Shown: positions 54,575-64,000 of the stretch, one piece after another
How positions within the stretch are numbered: the stretch's first letter is position 1
Layout of the letters: the number at the start of each line of letters is the position of its first letter
Assembly (NCBI GenBank): GCA_958510825.1
Contig: OY294044.1
Location: 77,174,895-77,238,894 of the forward strand
Origin: Brachypterus glaber
Taxonomy: Eukaryota > Arthropoda > Insecta > Coleoptera > Kateretidae
Length of the DNA: 64,000 nt
Reading direction: 5' to 3'
The notes under the pieces: generated by a model
What the model was told of the DNA's origin: nothing
Databases searched by the model: none
The model's input: the letters and a program-made list of their open reading frames with translations, nothing else
Position numbers and translations under genes: made by a program

Positions 54575-54810
54575 TACATACATACATGTTTGTTTAACCT
54601 CGTACTATTCTACTTAATTTCGCATCCCCTAAGTCCAGGACTTGTGTGGGCTAGTAGTAGAGGGAACCACCGGCTTATACTGACTTTCGAACCAGTTTAT
54701 AGGGAGTGTCCATTTCACTTATCGCCTTCGCCAAAGTCAAATCGGCGCCAGTGTGATAGTAGGTAGGCTTGCTATGTACACGCGCTAGCCACTACGCTGT
54801 GCCTCCTGTT
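54575..54810 (-). mobile_element. SINE copy 3 with tRNA head
   Basis: The minus strand begins GGAGGCACAGCGTAGTGGCT (box A-like GCGTAGTGGCT), then GGCGCCGATTTGAC, the shared body AAGCCGGTGGTTCCCTCTA, and GTACGAGGTTAAAC with an (ATGT)n tail. The head differs from copy 1, so two SINE subfamilies may share one body. Confidence 0.8.
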
Positions 54811-54965
54811 AAAGAATGAATTTAGTTTGACTTTTGGCTTTACATAAAAGTAGGTTTCTGTTTGCCTCTGCAGATAGTATCTTATATACACTACTATCCG
54901 AAATTAGGAAACCATTCGAAATTAGGCGTCTTTCCTATATTACCGCCATACCAGTTAAGGGTTAA

Positions 54966-55234
54966 ATGAGCGTTCCTGAGAGCATCTCTTAATGACAAAA
55001 TCCTCTAACAGAACTAACCTTGACCTACAAAATAAATAACAACAAATAAAATAATAAGTAGGTTATACTTATACAAGTATTAATATAAGTTTATAAATAT
55101 ATTTACAAGTGAACGACCTTAGAGTAATTGGGAAATTGATCTCTTTTTATCATTCAAAGTCACAGAGTGTCATGATCAACGAAGATTAATGCTCTTTCAA
55201 AATAAAGCCTTGGGGCGACATTGAATAGTAGATA
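54966..55234. other. No gene recognised
   Basis: AT-rich; nothing supported. Confidence 0.4.
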
Positions 55235-55850
55235 ACAGGTCGACTCGGAAAATAGTACTTTTCCGAGACCATTTATAGGTCGAGAAAAACTACAATTTTT
55301 CGGGAAACCTTCGCAAAGTTTTTATTTAAACATAAAGTACTAAACCTAGATGTTTGAATTTAAATGAAGAAAATAATACTATAATACTTAGTTTTTTAGT
55401 TTATTATTATTTACCACAAATATTTTTTCCTGCATTTCACAAGAAAAGCACAATTATATAAAACTGAAGTTCCACATCTGCGTAATCCAAATAAACAACC
55501 ACAAAAAAAACATTTCTTGATAGCTCACAAGGCCCCGTTTATAACATTGATTATCCTTCTCAATCTCAAAAGTAAATAACATTGACTAAAACTGTACATT
55601 TAAGTTTTTTAACGAAATGTATTAGATTATATCACAGAACTGAAGGTCTTTCTGTTCTATGGATTATATTCGTGTTTATCATGACAGCAGTTCGGCCATC
55701 TTGCTATAAGCATTAATAATGATATTTTAATCGGTGGTGCCATCTAGCGAAAATTAATGATTTAAATTTCAGACCAGTAACAATTATTTTACTGGTCTCT
55801 ATTTTTCAATACAGGTCAGGTCAAGGCGTGGAAAACAGTGGGACAACATA
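55235..55850 (+). repeat. Dispersed segment K, copy 2 (uninterrupted)
   Basis: Colinear with 17600-18850 but without the MITE and the Penelope remnant found there. It contains TTTCACAAGAAAAGCACAAT, ATTGACTAAAACTGTACATT and, at 55737-55747, a GTGCCATCTAG motif, and ends GGCGTGGAAAACAGTGGGAC. Confidence 0.8.
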
Positions 55851-57958
55851 TTATTGTATGTAAAAATTTTACCAAAATGTACATTATTCATTGGGGGAGT
55901 CAAATTTAAATTTTAGTTTTAAACCTTAACGTTATAACGCGTTACTACAGACGAGGCTTAAAAATAACACCTACGCATAGCAAGGGGAGGTAGGGAGGGG
56001 CGCAACCCCCCTCGCCCAATCATGCTTGAGTTGGGAAAATCCACTGTTCAGTTGGGAAAATCCACTGGGCTTAACTTCCCTTTAGCCGAAATCTGTTGCA
56101 AGAAAATTTAACATACAGATATATTCAAAAGGAAAAAAATAAGGTATGAAACCATTTAAATTTTTTACTTATAGAAAAATTACAGATAATATATTTCAGA
56201 ATTGTTTAGTTAAAATTAAATATCAATCAATCAGTCAAATATTAACGGATTCTGGCTCTAACTAATGCCTATTATAGGCCCATATATAGTTACTATAGTA
56301 ACTAGGCAACAAAGTTTCTTGCCCTGATTGTAGTCATGTGTTTTTTAACTAATTTTGGGTCGCTGAGGCCGAATCTGGCCTCAGAATACTTCTATTACCT
56401 AAGTTTTCTGAGAAAAATGAGATGAAAGTGGTAAAAATCATTATTTTAGCTTTCTTTTGTTCTAAAGACAATCAAAAATATTAGATTCGGCGACTCAAAA
56501 TTACTTAGCTAAAAAATGCCCAACATAGAATATGGAAACTTTAAATTCATAGGTAGAATAAATAGGGATATTATGGAAAAAATATTTAAAAAAAAATGGA
56601 TCCTGTGACAAAACTAAGTAGGGGTGGAGGGTAATGAGAGGGGTTAATAAGGGGACAAGCTTATCGCCCCGTACTCATGCTAAATATCGTCAAATATCAT
56701 CACTAGGGGTCAAAAATAAACTAAAAATATGCAAAAACATGTATTTTTCCTGTGGGCCAAGAGAAAAGTTTCAACCCATTCCTCTTCTCTTAATGCACGA
56801 ATAATATATATATCGAGGTTATAATCAAAAGCACAAAATGATGGAAGGTGGATTTATTACAAAAAACACAAAAATATACAAAAAATTGAAAGAATTTAAA
56901 TTGTCAACATTAGGCATGACGAATTTTAAATGATGCATTGTTGTCAGGTTTACGATAACACAAAAATGTAAAATATTTTTTTATGTAATATTTTTTTCTT
57001 GAAATAAACTTTGTAAACAGTTTTTTATCATTTTTTTTTTTTTTCATAATTTTGCACTGTTTTAAACAAAAACATATTTTTCTCATTTAGCTCAAAACTC
57101 GCCTTTAAAACGATATCCTTCTTTACTGAAAAATTACATTTTTTTTAAAGGCTTGTATTAATCAAAATAATTACCACTGCAATAAATTTATTTTAAATGT
57201 ATACACTAAAAAATTATAATTATAAAAATCCATAATTATTTATGTTAAATTATATCCCAAATAATAAATATTTACTTTAGAAATACGGCTACACAACAAG
57301 AAGCACAAATCCACAAAAAAGAAGATTCAGTTTAGCTGACCGCCCTCAGCGTTCATAAAAAACATTTTCTACGAACCCTGGACCACCGGAACTTTTGGGT
57401 GATTGGAGCGATGCATGCGTGGGATTATTTGCCCCACTTAGTTTGCTTAAGTTTCTACCATTTTTTTTACCTAAGGTGATTTTTCGAAAACTCCACTTTT
57501 GGCCCCTAGTGAGTCGGTTAATGAACTTTACTGAATAACAATTAACGCAACAAAATAAACTTTATAGAATAAAATTAAAAAAAAACGATTATAATTTACA
57601 CAACAACAAACATAAAATTCTTCAAAACATTTCCTTAAGACGTATTTTTTATGCTTCCTGATTTTATATAAACACGACTTCACATGACATGATTTTATAT
57701 AAACACGACTTCTCTTTTCAAATTTAGGAGTTCAGAGAATACTTATTTTTATCTTAATCAATTATTATATTAATAACGAAAGTATGGATCCATAGTGCAC
57801 AACCCCATGGGGTTATATTATAATAATAAAACGAATAAGGTCCTTTACCCCATATATTTATCAAAAACACCGACCGGTTTCGAGCCCTTATTAAACTGAG
57901 CTTATTTTCAAGGTGGTAACTCACAGAACACTAGTACTGGTAACACTAGTGGTAACTA
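55851..57958. other. No gene recognised; several small repeats
   Basis: Direct repeat AGTTGGGAAAATCCACTG at about 56031 and 56051. A foldback of about 175 bp at 56341-56514 (TTTTTTAACTAATTTTGGGT against ACTCAAAATTACTTAGCT), whose end text recalls element E. A hairpin CTGAGGCCGAATCTGGCCTCAG. A tandem duplication of GATTTTATATAAACACGACT at 57658 and 57690. No coding signal. Confidence 0.5.
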
Positions 57959-57966
57959 CAAGAAAA

Positions 57967-59131
57967 TAGGGACCCTAAATAAAGTGACATTTAACTTCAC
58001 ACAAAGGGTTGAGACACGCTTTGATTTTGAGGTTAAAATGGCAACCAAGCACTAGTATTGTTAAACAATGAAAGACAATGGTTTTATCCAAAGTGCTTTG
58101 GTGCCAAATCTAAATCTAGTAATAATTATGTCTAAATTTAATACAATTCTGTCAGATACAAAATCTGAGGTTATAGTTAAATGTCAACCCGAACAGAGGC
58201 GTCGATATTAATTAATATAATAATATTGTCATATTTAAGTGTCAGTGTCAAACTGAATATTTGGTCATCAAATTTATTTATTTACGAAATTATGGTTTAT
58301 AGTTTTATTATTGTACTTTTTTAAAGTGCCTACGAAAATACCTGTACAATTTAAATCAAGATTTACTTATGGAATATACTGAATATCTTTAATCAAAAGC
58401 ATTTCTATTTGGTTTTTGTTGAATGTACCTCCCAATGATAAAATTAAATTATTATATTGATTTTTGCGCAAATTTTGATTATTTTTCAAACTAAAATTCT
58501 CTTCTTCCAAGGTTTTTATGTATATATTAAGTGCTTTAAATTTTTCTTCATTTTCTACAAGTATTTTCTCAATTTCCAAAATATTTTTATCTTTCTCCAA
58601 AATAATTTGTTCCTTTTCAAAAATAATTTTTTCATAATTCGATAATTTAGAATGAATTTGATTACCATCTAGAACATTTAATTTTCTATTAAAACTACAA
58701 TTTTTTTGAATTTTTGGAATTGCGGTTTCTTTTAATTTTAAAATAAAATCTTCCTCTGAAAAGTGTGCCTACAAAAGTTACAAATTTAAAAATTTTAAAG
58801 TTCATTTTTTCATATTTTTACTTCGCAAATTTTTGATTTATCGAAAATCTTCCAATTCGGAAGATACATGCTTCTTTTCCATTCATTTAATAATGCATTG
58901 CATTTGGGGAATGGAAATAATATATATCCTGCATGGATAGAATTACGACAGTAATGAACATTGTCGTGACATTTTTTCAAAAAACACGTCTATGGATATT
59001 TTGACAAGTAATGTCACTTCTACTATACCAAAAGTGCCAATTCGCAAAAAAAACATAACCCTGCAGAAATTACTAAATTGGTGTCTCAACCCTTTGTGTG
59101 AAGTTAAATGTCACTTTATTTAGGGTCCCTA
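57967..59131 (-). mobile_element. P-element-like transposon, 1165 bp, internally deleted
   Basis: The terminal 51 bp are identical inverted repeats (57967-58017 and 59081-59131), starting TAGGGACCCTAAATAAAGTG. CAAGAAAA lies directly outside on both sides (57959-57966, 59132-59139), an 8-bp target duplication, the size typical of P elements. Inside, the minus strand encodes a THAP domain and coiled coil (58367-58972) but no catalytic domain. Identical TIRs imply recent movement. Mobilisation in trans by a full-length relative is inferred. Confidence 0.88.
58367..58972 (-). CDS. THAP plus coiled-coil protein of the P-like element (two exons)
   Basis: Exon 1 is 58972-58822, a 53-bp intron follows (58821-58769, GTAAAA...TTTTGTAG), and exon 2 is 58768-58367. 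Exon 1 opens MSRQCSL; one extra base near codon 8 then shifts the frame to CRNSIHAGYILFPFPK ... NEWKRS ... KSKICE, and exon 2 continues AHFSEEDF. The zinc ligands fit C-x2-C-x40-C-x2-H, the THAP DNA-binding signature, with the conserved W, FP and TAIP (AVP box). Exon 2 then gives a coiled coil (LEKDKNILEIEKILVENEEK ... YIKTLEEENFSL) and ends LGGTFNKNQIEMLL...IQYIP-stop, where full transposases continue into the GTP-binding and catalytic parts. About 183 residues once the shift is allowed for. A KP-like repressor role is inferred. The frameshift may be real or a sequence error. Confidence 0.78.
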
Positions 59132-59269
59132 CAAGAAAACAGTCATAAGTAAAAAAAATTACATAAAAAAAGTCATATAATGACTTTTACTTATAAGTAC
59201 AAAAAATTTCATACTAAGTAAAATACAAAACATGAAACCTATATAAACAAATGCTATTCACATTTGTGA

Positions 59270-59900
59270 TTTGCGGCCCTTCGAAGATGGACATATTGAA
59301 TGGAGAACAAAAAGAGCACCAATAAAATTTTAATGCTTCAGGGCGATTCTTCACTTAAAATTTAGCAAAAAAGTATTCTTCACCAAAACACCTAAATTTA
59401 ATATTAAAGGAGTTATAGCCTTTTAAAAAGTAACATTTTTAGTGGCACAAAATGTTACTTCCTCTTAATTGCATTTTTTTTTAAACGGTTGCTCCTACAG
59501 TGTTACACTAATTGGACTTTTTATGTATTTTTACTGAACGAATCTATATTTATTACAAAAAATCCAAAAAAAAATACACATAAAAAAGTTTGGGGCAAAA
59601 ATGTGTTAAGCCTCACATATTTTGTCCGTGTAGGCACGCCTCTGGATAAATTAAAAAAAAATAAATTAACATAAACTTATTTCCCTTATTAATATTAATA
59701 TACATGCAAAAGATCGTCGCTCTAGCTTAAAGGGTACAAGAGTTATTAATTAAAAACCTTATTTTTATTACAATTTTAGAGAGCAGTATCTCCCTTAGGA
59801 CTCACTTCCGGACCTACCTTAATAGGAACTTTTTTTCATATTTTTCAACGTAGAATCACCTCTTAAAATTCTCGAACCTTTTTCTGAATAACCCTATATA
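59270..59900. mobile_element. Foldback family C, half copy
   Basis: CGGCCCTTCGAAGATGG, TTTAATGCTTCAGGGCGATT, AAGTTTGGGGCAAAAATGTG, AGCAGTATCTCCCTTAGGAC and the right end TTTCTGAATAACCCTATATA match the arm of 6366-7491 and the fragments at 16205 and 19600. Confidence 0.7.
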
Positions 59901-61453
59901 TGTTTATCAGTGTACCGTATATTATTCTAGCGCAGTCGGTGTGAATAATACAACAGGCTTTTGAAAAAAAAATGTACATTAGCTAACTTAATATTTTGTA
60001 ATAAAAATTTAAAGTAAGATTATATTATATTATATTTGGTATGATGGCTGTGAGCAGATATAAAGAAGACGAGAATAATTGGAAATGGAGGTGGACTGTG
60101 AGGGAAGGAATTTAAAATTTTCATGTGAAGATGTCAAATTTGGAACTATATTTTTTTCAAAATTAATGTAGAGCTCCTAGCACAAGCCAAAAGCTTATTT
60201 AGGGCTCTCCATGCTTATGTAGAATTTTCAACAAATAAACTAATAAATAATAACTCTCCAACGTGATTTTCGACAAATTGCCGAAAGATTTAAGTCAATA
60301 TTTTAATAGTTTTTTGTTTATCGCTGGAACCGTTTTGAAAAATGGCATTTTGAGAAAAAAGCGTTTAAATTTTTCTTATGTAAATAAATAAATCTGTTAT
60401 GTCGATTTGCCCTTAGGGCATATCCACAACCCCGCATAACATGCATAATACATAAGAATGTAATGCCGTGATTGGCTTGATGTGTCGTCATGTATCTTGT
60501 AAGCCAATCAAGGTATCGCATTCTTATGTACCGTAAAACCTTGCAACGTTGCCCAGGTAAATGTGGTTTATTACTAATAACATTTTTGTAAAAAAAAGTC
60601 GGTAAAAGTAATTAAGCCAAGTTAATCAAGTCAAAGTGTATAATTTCTAGCTTAACGATAATTAGCATCCAAAAATTGCAACTTTGCCCACAATACAAAA
60701 AAATACTGTGATGCAATTTTAACGATGCTTAGTACATCCTTGCCCAGTGTATACGTTTAAAAAAAAGTTTTTTACTGTATAGGGATGCAATAAAATAATT
60801 AAAAATTGAGGAACATATTTTTTATTAAAAAAACTACAAAAATCCAAAAAATCATTCTATGACAAGTGTAACATAACATCAAAGCTTAAAACTAATAAAA
60901 CATAAACGACTTCTTTCTTAAACAGAATTTGAACATAAAAAAAGGAGAGTGTTTCTTCTTAAAAATATTTTGACACAAAACAGCACTTGTTTTTAACATG
61001 AAAATATCTAATTTTATTTCATTTTTTCTTTTGCAAAGGCCGCCCCCTTAATATGAGCTAAAATTTTATATAACTATTTTGGTAACAATATGTAAAGGAA
61101 TACCTAGTCCAATTTTCAATAAAATTTTGTTCAAATAAAGTCACAGCAAACCTTAGGTTTTAGTGCTAAAACCGCCAAAATATCGCCGATATTTACTTAC
61201 CTGATTTTGAAGCACAACAGAACAGTAGGGCAGCTGTTGAAGTACTGAGCCACAAAGAAAATATATATAAGAACTTTAGCTTCCGTGTTAAACGTAGGCA
61301 ACACAGATTACCAAAAGGTTGCTGGCGCCATCTAGCACGTAAATTGCGGACTATTGTCGGTATAGTCGGTTTCTGTAAAAACCCCTAGTGACATCTAGCG
61401 GAAATTTTAAGTAATAGAGATGGCGCCAATTTCAAATCCTTAATAAAATTGTT
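59901..61453. other. No gene recognised; family M copy and CATCTAG motifs
   Basis: 60410-60545 is a copy of the family M foldback (TGATTGGCTTGATGTGTCG). TTGCAACGTTGCCCAGG near 60541 and TTGCAACTTTGCCCAC near 60677 are related words. GGCGCCATCTAG lies at 61324-61335 and GACATCTAGCGGAAATT near 61390. Confidence 0.5.
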
Positions 61454-61555
61454 AATTAAAACACGTTAAAGGACAATGACGCCGTCGAGCGGTTTGCCTG
61501 CATTTTTGCAGACATACCGCTGGGCAGCGTCATTGTCCTTCAACGTGTTTTAATT
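61454..61555. mobile_element. Hairpin element, 102 bp
   Basis: AATTAAAACACGTTAAAGGA, CAATGACG and GAGCGGTTTGCCTGCA pair with TGCAGACATACCGCT, CGTCATTG and TCCTTCAACGTGTTTTAATT; the loop is TTTT. GC-rich relative to surroundings, like the hairpin at 40276-40408. Confidence 0.8.
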
Positions 61556-62107
61556 ATTACTTTGAATTCTCCATTCAAAGTAATAAAAGAATGAAATAAA
61601 AATGCAAAACAAAAATAAAACAATTTATTTCATTTAAAAAAAGTACATACAAGAATAATTCTTAATTACCTATACATAAAGAATAATTTTTTATCAAATC
61701 AATGAAAATATTTTACTGGACGAAATCCGAAAATTGTTTTTTTTATCACCCTCAGCTTTTACAACATAAAAATAATTATATTATTATATTATTATTATTA
61801 TACACCGTTTTATAAGAGAATATATTCTCGTATACGAATCGCACGTCACAGTGCGTAAACTAAATATCACTCTGTATGGATATTGGCAGGGGCGGATTTA
61901 TTTCATTTTAAGGGGAGAAGGGGCATCCATAAGGAAAAAAATTGCGCATTCACCAAAAATATAACTTTGAAGGTATTTCTAATAGAAATTTTCTGCTAAT
62001 ATATCTCGCTGGGAGGGGGGGGGCATGGGGCTATAAAATTTAAAAAATAGAGTTTTTACCCACATGAGTTAAAACTAAAACTGGGGTACATACTCGTAAT
62101 ACTAATT
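61556..62107. other. No gene recognised
   Basis: AT-rich; (ATT)n near 61770-61800. CAGGGGCGGATTTATTTCAT at about 61892 looks like the end of a non-autonomous hAT-like element, not resolved further. Confidence 0.4.
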
Positions 62108-62520
62108 GAATAATCGCCACTGACTGTTTCCAAAAACACTAAAAACGCATGAAAGCATAATTAATATTTTATTTAATTGTTTTGTATATCAATTACTCAC
62201 TTTTAAAAGCTTTGCTGACATAAACTTTCGACCCTCCTTAAGAGTGTGGATCGTTGGTTAATAGCCACTGATTGGTTTCAAAAACACTAAAAACATGAAT
62301 GGATCATTAATATTTAGTTTTATTTGTTACGTATGTATATTACTTACTTTTAAAAGCTTCACGGAAAGAAACATTCGACCCTCTTCAAAAGTGTAACCAA
62401 TTGGTTAATCGCCACTGATTGGTTTCAAAAACACTAAAAATACATGAAAGCATAATTATTATTTAGTTTTAATTGTTGTGTACGTATATTTATTCAAATA
62501 ATTACCTTTTCCAAAGTTAT
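62108..62520 (+). repeat. Satellite-like tandem repeat, about 148-bp unit, three copies
   Basis: GCCACTGA(C/T)TG(T/G)TTYCAAAAACAC starts copies at 62116, 62264 and 62411 (spacing 148 and 147). The shared text CTTTTAAAAGCTT and TTCGACCCTC recurs in each. The third copy is partial. Confidence 0.85.
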
Positions 62521-63190
62521 TAAAATTTTTCGTCGCACACCAATCCAAGATTTAGATTTTTTGAGGTTAGAAACACGGAAACCACAGAACACTAGACGGA
62601 AACCCCCGCTTTATATATATTTTTTTTTACAACAAAGTAAGTCTAATACTTTCAATGGGATTTTGTTTTAAATATGGTCAATATGCAATATAGAATCATT
62701 CTTAATAATATTATCTTAAAATATTTACTATTTTTTAATTTATTATTATTTTTAATACGATGCCATCTATCAGGATAAATGTAAAGCTTTACATGAAAAG
62801 ATAAAAGAAACCTATCTGTTAAAAATTACAAAAAATAACGCTAGCGACATCTAGCACGTAAATTGCGATGCTATGGCGGCCATTTTTAGCTGTGTTGCAA
62901 GGTCACCTACTTAAGGCTGGCCCCCCCTGCTGAGCCATATAAGAAATACACTATAAGAGAAAGTCAAATACGTGACCGTGAAAAGTATTCAGGACCCGAA
63001 CCTGTGTTTTGGCTTCTAGGTACGACTGAGCGATGGCGCCAGCTGTATATGAACTTGATTGTTTAGTGGGAGTGGGGTGAGGGGTAGTATATCTGTCAAA
63101 ACAATTGAAATTTTACTCGTGAAATTTTACTCGTGATTTGCAATTTATTGTGCTTTTATACCGAACTTTTATTGTGATGTCTAATACAAA
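62521..63190. other. Upstream of THAP frame; CATCTAG motif
   Basis: GCGACATCTAGCACGTAAAT at 62844 matches 61325-61345. The direct repeat GAAATTTTACTCGT occurs twice near 63108-63134. No gene is recognised before 63191. Confidence 0.45.
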
Positions 63191-63325
63191 ATGTGTATTG
63201 TACCGTTTTGCAAGGATCAGTTAAGTAAACGTCACCGTTTTCCTAGTGATGCAAACTTATTTAATGTGTGGGTCAAAAACATTAATAGTGCCAAGTTAAA
63301 AAAAATGACTAAAGGCAGGGACTGA
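63191..63325 (+). pseudogene. THAP-domain protein, N-terminal half
   Basis: 44 codons from ATG: MCIVPFCKDQLSKRHRFPSD, then NVWVKNI, then a stop. This matches the first half of a THAP zinc finger: two cysteines at the start, RFPSD and the conserved W. The second zinc pair (C-x2-H) and the AVP box are missing. The stop at 63323 lies within the first unit of the tandem array, so the array seems to replace the rest of the gene. No splice donor is obvious near the break. It could be a piece of a P-like transposase or of a host THAP gene. Confidence 0.65.
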
Positions 63326-63660
63326 CCCTGTCTTGAAAAGCTTCTTATTATTTTGACTGAGCTATTTAGGGCAGGGACAGCCCCTACACAAAAAAACTTA
63401 TTGATTTGACTGAGCTGTTTAGGGCTGGGACAAATGCCCTAAAAAGCTTCTTACCATTTTTACTGATATGTTTAGGGCAGGGATGGCCCCTATCGAAAAG
63501 AGCTTATCAGTTTGACTGAGCTAGCCTTAAACAGCTGTTTAGGGCAGGGATGGCCCCTATCGAAAAGAGCTTATCAGTTTGACTGAGCTAGCCTTAAACA
63601 GCTGTTTAGGGCTGGGATAGCCCCTGGCCAGAGAAGCTTATCGGTTTAACTGATTCATAT
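63310..63660 (+). repeat. Tandem array, 53- to 67-bp units, about six copies
   Basis: Units start GGGCAGGGA(C/T) at about 63312, 63369, 63422, 63475, 63542 and 63609, and include AGCTTAT and TTTGACTGAGCT. The last two intervals are 67 bp, through an added AGCCTTAAACAGCT. Two neighbouring units are identical, so they expanded recently. Confidence 0.85.
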
Positions 63661-64000
63661 TGTTTATCTGTTAAATGTAGGAATACTAATTATAAAAACT
63701 TTGCAAATGTGCTCTGCCCTTATATTGTGTATGACACTCAATTATATATGAAGGCAAATGTTTACTCCTCATATATATTTATTTATAATAAAAAGTTAAC
63801 TGTTAAAAGTACGACATAATTGTTTTAATTTCCTATTTACGTTTAAAATAAAATATATAAAAATCAAAGCCAAGTGTTTTTTTTTAATTATATAGGTTTA
63901 TTTAGCAAAAGATAAAATTTCATATTTTTAAAGTTTAACAAATTTTACATTTAATTAAAATTTCGATTCATATATTGTTATTTTTAATTAATGTGAGGGT
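63661..64000. other. No gene recognised
   Basis: AT-rich, nothing supported. An AATAAAAAG near 63788 could be a poly(A) signal, but no transcript is defined. Confidence 0.4.

Larger units (their letters stand above)
52854..54965. mobile_element. Probable TTAA-type TIR element hosting a LINE and a SINE
   Basis: The left TTAA (52854) is followed by CACTGGTATGGC; the right end has GCCATACCAGTTAAGGG before TTAA (54962-54965). Inner pairs CTAATTTCGGATA (about 53098) and TATCCGAAATTAGG (about 54895) continue the symmetry. The LINE (53296-54383) and SINE (54575-54810) lie between. The left end is decayed, so the limits are tentative. Confidence 0.45.

Noticed and set aside
1..64000. CRISPR arrays, rRNA, bacterial operons or integrated prophage
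   Set aside because: No regular spacer-repeat structure, no rRNA text, and gene structure is eukaryotic with introns.

Overview
The window is AT-rich, intron-containing animal DNA, most probably from an insect. Three things point that way: the repeat families (piggyBac, P-element-like with a THAP domain, mariner, Penelope-like, poly-pentamer-tailed LINEs, a tRNA-derived SINE), very short introns, and exons of an insect-type trehalose/sugar transporter. There are no bacterial operons, rRNA, or intact tRNA genes. Most of the sequence is mobile-element debris. The dominant form is the foldback element, two long inverted arms with little between them; I count more than fifteen.

Layout. 1-8.4 kb holds foldback and TIR elements and a SINE. 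8.4-12.0 kb is a small TIR element split by a 2.95-kb piggyBac copy with TIRs and a TTAA site. 12.2-15.3 kb holds a perfect 76-bp palindrome, a MITE, a minus-strand gene for a 104-residue secreted protein with a well-spaced TATA box and initiator, and five AACCGGTT-type sites. 15.3-28.4 kb is MITEs, foldbacks, a Penelope terminal remnant and a piggyBac zinc-finger remnant.

28.4-34.9 kb carries the start of a host gene on the plus strand. Three exons with matching splice phases encode the N terminus of a Tret1-like sugar transporter. Its introns are full of a LINE tail, MITEs and foldbacks. I could not find later exons in the remaining 29 kb.

35-48 kb contains two copies of a TA-flanked MITE, one split by another element. 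It also contains a 5.5-kb foldback (42.0-47.5 kb) with a SINE in its left arm, a Penelope-like retroelement in its loop and another foldback in its right arm. The opposite arms keep the pre-insertion sequences.

49-57 kb has a mariner remnant, more foldbacks, a second LINE 3' part, a SINE, and a paralogue of the 17.6-18.85 kb segment that lacks its two insertions.

57.97-59.13 kb is the most distinctive object. It is a 1165-bp P-element-like transposon with 51-bp identical TIRs and an 8-bp target duplication. It encodes only a THAP zinc finger plus a coiled coil over two exons, the same architecture as the Drosophila KP repressor derivative. A second, partial THAP reading frame (63.19 kb) runs into a tandem array near the window's end.
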